From Betaproteobacteria bacterium (lineage in GTDB: Bacteria > Pseudomonadota > Gammaproteobacteria > Burkholderiales > Casimicrobiaceae), in assembly GCA_016192065.1 (NCBI GenBank), contig JACPUX010000021.1, forward strand, positions 1-64,000: a DNA stretch of 64,000 bases, given 5' to 3'. Below are positions 63,840 to 64,000 of this stretch, piece after piece. The notes under the pieces were generated by a model. The model made no database searches. It saw only the letters and a list, made by a program, of their open reading frames with translations, and had not been told where the DNA came from. Position numbers and translations under genes: made by a program. How positions within the stretch are numbered: the stretch's first letter is position 1; each line of letters opens with the position of its first letter.

Positions 63840-63885
63840 GCGAGCGGGAAGGGACAACATTCTAGTCGTCCCTGGAGGGGCTCGC
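63840..63885. promoter_or_regulatory. Imperfect stem-loop in the dnaA leader
   Basis: Nested inverted repeats: an outer pair GCGAGC (63840-63845) with GCTCGC (63880-63885), and an inner pair AGGGAC (63850-63855) with GTCCCT (63868-63873). It lies 26-71 bases upstream of the dnaA start, between the start and the probable promoter, so it would be in the dnaA messenger RNA leader. Confidence 0.45.
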
Positions 63886-63902
63886 CGTACTAGCGCCGAA
63901 AA

Positions 63903-63932
63903 ATATTGCCTTGACGCTGCCTTGCCTTTCAA
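63903..63932 (-). promoter_or_regulatory. Probable dnaA promoter
   Basis: Minus strand: TTGAAA (63932-63927), 18-base spacer, CAATAT (63908-63903), about 90 bases before dnaA. It overlaps the divergent rpmH promoter. Confidence 0.45.
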
Positions 63933-63940
63933 GGTCTAAT
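63911..63940 (+). promoter_or_regulatory. Probable rpmH promoter
   Basis: TTGACG (63911-63916), 18-base spacer, TCTAAT (63935-63940), about 40 bases before the rpmH ATG. Confidence 0.5.
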
Positions 63941-63979
63941 ATTAGGCTTTTTTTCTTTCGCAAGTGATTGGGGCAAAAG

Positions 63980-64000
63980 ATGAAACGAACTTATCAACCT
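63980..64000 (+). CDS. rpmH: 50S ribosomal protein L34 (5' end only)
   Basis: The first seven codons, MKRTYQP, match the invariant L34 N-terminus and the expected position divergent from dnaA. The gene continues beyond the window. Confidence 0.9.

Overview
The window reads as chromosome next to the replication origin of a GC-rich betaproteobacterium-like organism. The evidence is gene order: rpmH/dnaA/dnaN/gyrB at the right edge, mutM/TPR protein/lolB/ispE/tRNA-Gln/prs/rplY/pth/ychF, ftsY-ftsE-ftsX-rpoH, rsmB-DUF4390-ntrY-ntrX, def-fmt-htpX, LysM-dprA-topB, and yifB-ubiK-torF-glnK-amtB. These neighbourhoods are familiar from Betaproteobacteria. The species cannot be named from this sequence alone.

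Left edge (1-8091): a tightly overlapping plus-strand surface-glycan operon, probably cut at its left end. It has an ABC-2 polysaccharide exporter (permease and an ATPase with a Wzt-like C-terminal domain). It also has a set that fits synthesis of a 3-acetamido nucleotide sugar (Gfo/Idh/MocA dehydrogenase, DegT aminotransferase, left-handed beta-helix acyltransferase), a glycosyltransferase with a coiled-coil tail and a sulfotransferase. Unexpectedly, a beta-keto acid cleavage enzyme (BKACE/DUF849) lies translationally coupled to the acyltransferase.

8.1-16.5 kb: acnA, a lipoprotein of unknown function, yifB and ubiK on the minus strand, then torF-glnK-amtB on the plus strand. That last operon has a near-consensus sigma-54 promoter in front and a strong intrinsic terminator behind. 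16.5-22.7 kb: a small membrane protein, fdhD with an orphan 914-residue molybdopterin oxidoreductase behind a promoter flanked by a perfect 9-bp inverted repeat, and the proteobacterial-type gshA.

22.8-37.5 kb: mainly minus-strand housekeeping genes (xerC, DUF484, dapF, terC behind a yybP-ykoY-type manganese riboswitch, a TfoX-like gene, ychF, pth, rplY, prs, tRNA-Gln, ispE, lolB). A TPR-GT41 (O-GlcNAc-transferase-like) gene sits in reverse orientation between lolB and the TPR gene. Divergent mutM follows.

37.6-57.4 kb: a dynamin-like GTPase, ferredoxin, coaD, rsmD, ftsYEX, rpoH (with a perfect CIRCE operator), a two-component pair ntrY/ntrX whose NtrX AAA+ domain is visibly degenerate, DUF4390, rsmB, htpX, fmt, def, a LysM protein, dprA and topB. 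57.4-64 kb: a methionine-type aminotransferase, gyrB, dnaN, dnaA and the first codons of rpmH.

The best candidates for something unusual are the BKACE-containing glycan operon, the orphan molybdoenzyme with its inverted-repeat operator, the degenerate NtrX, and the GT41 gene inserted in a conserved cluster. No CRISPR array, insertion sequence, prophage or clear defence system was seen.
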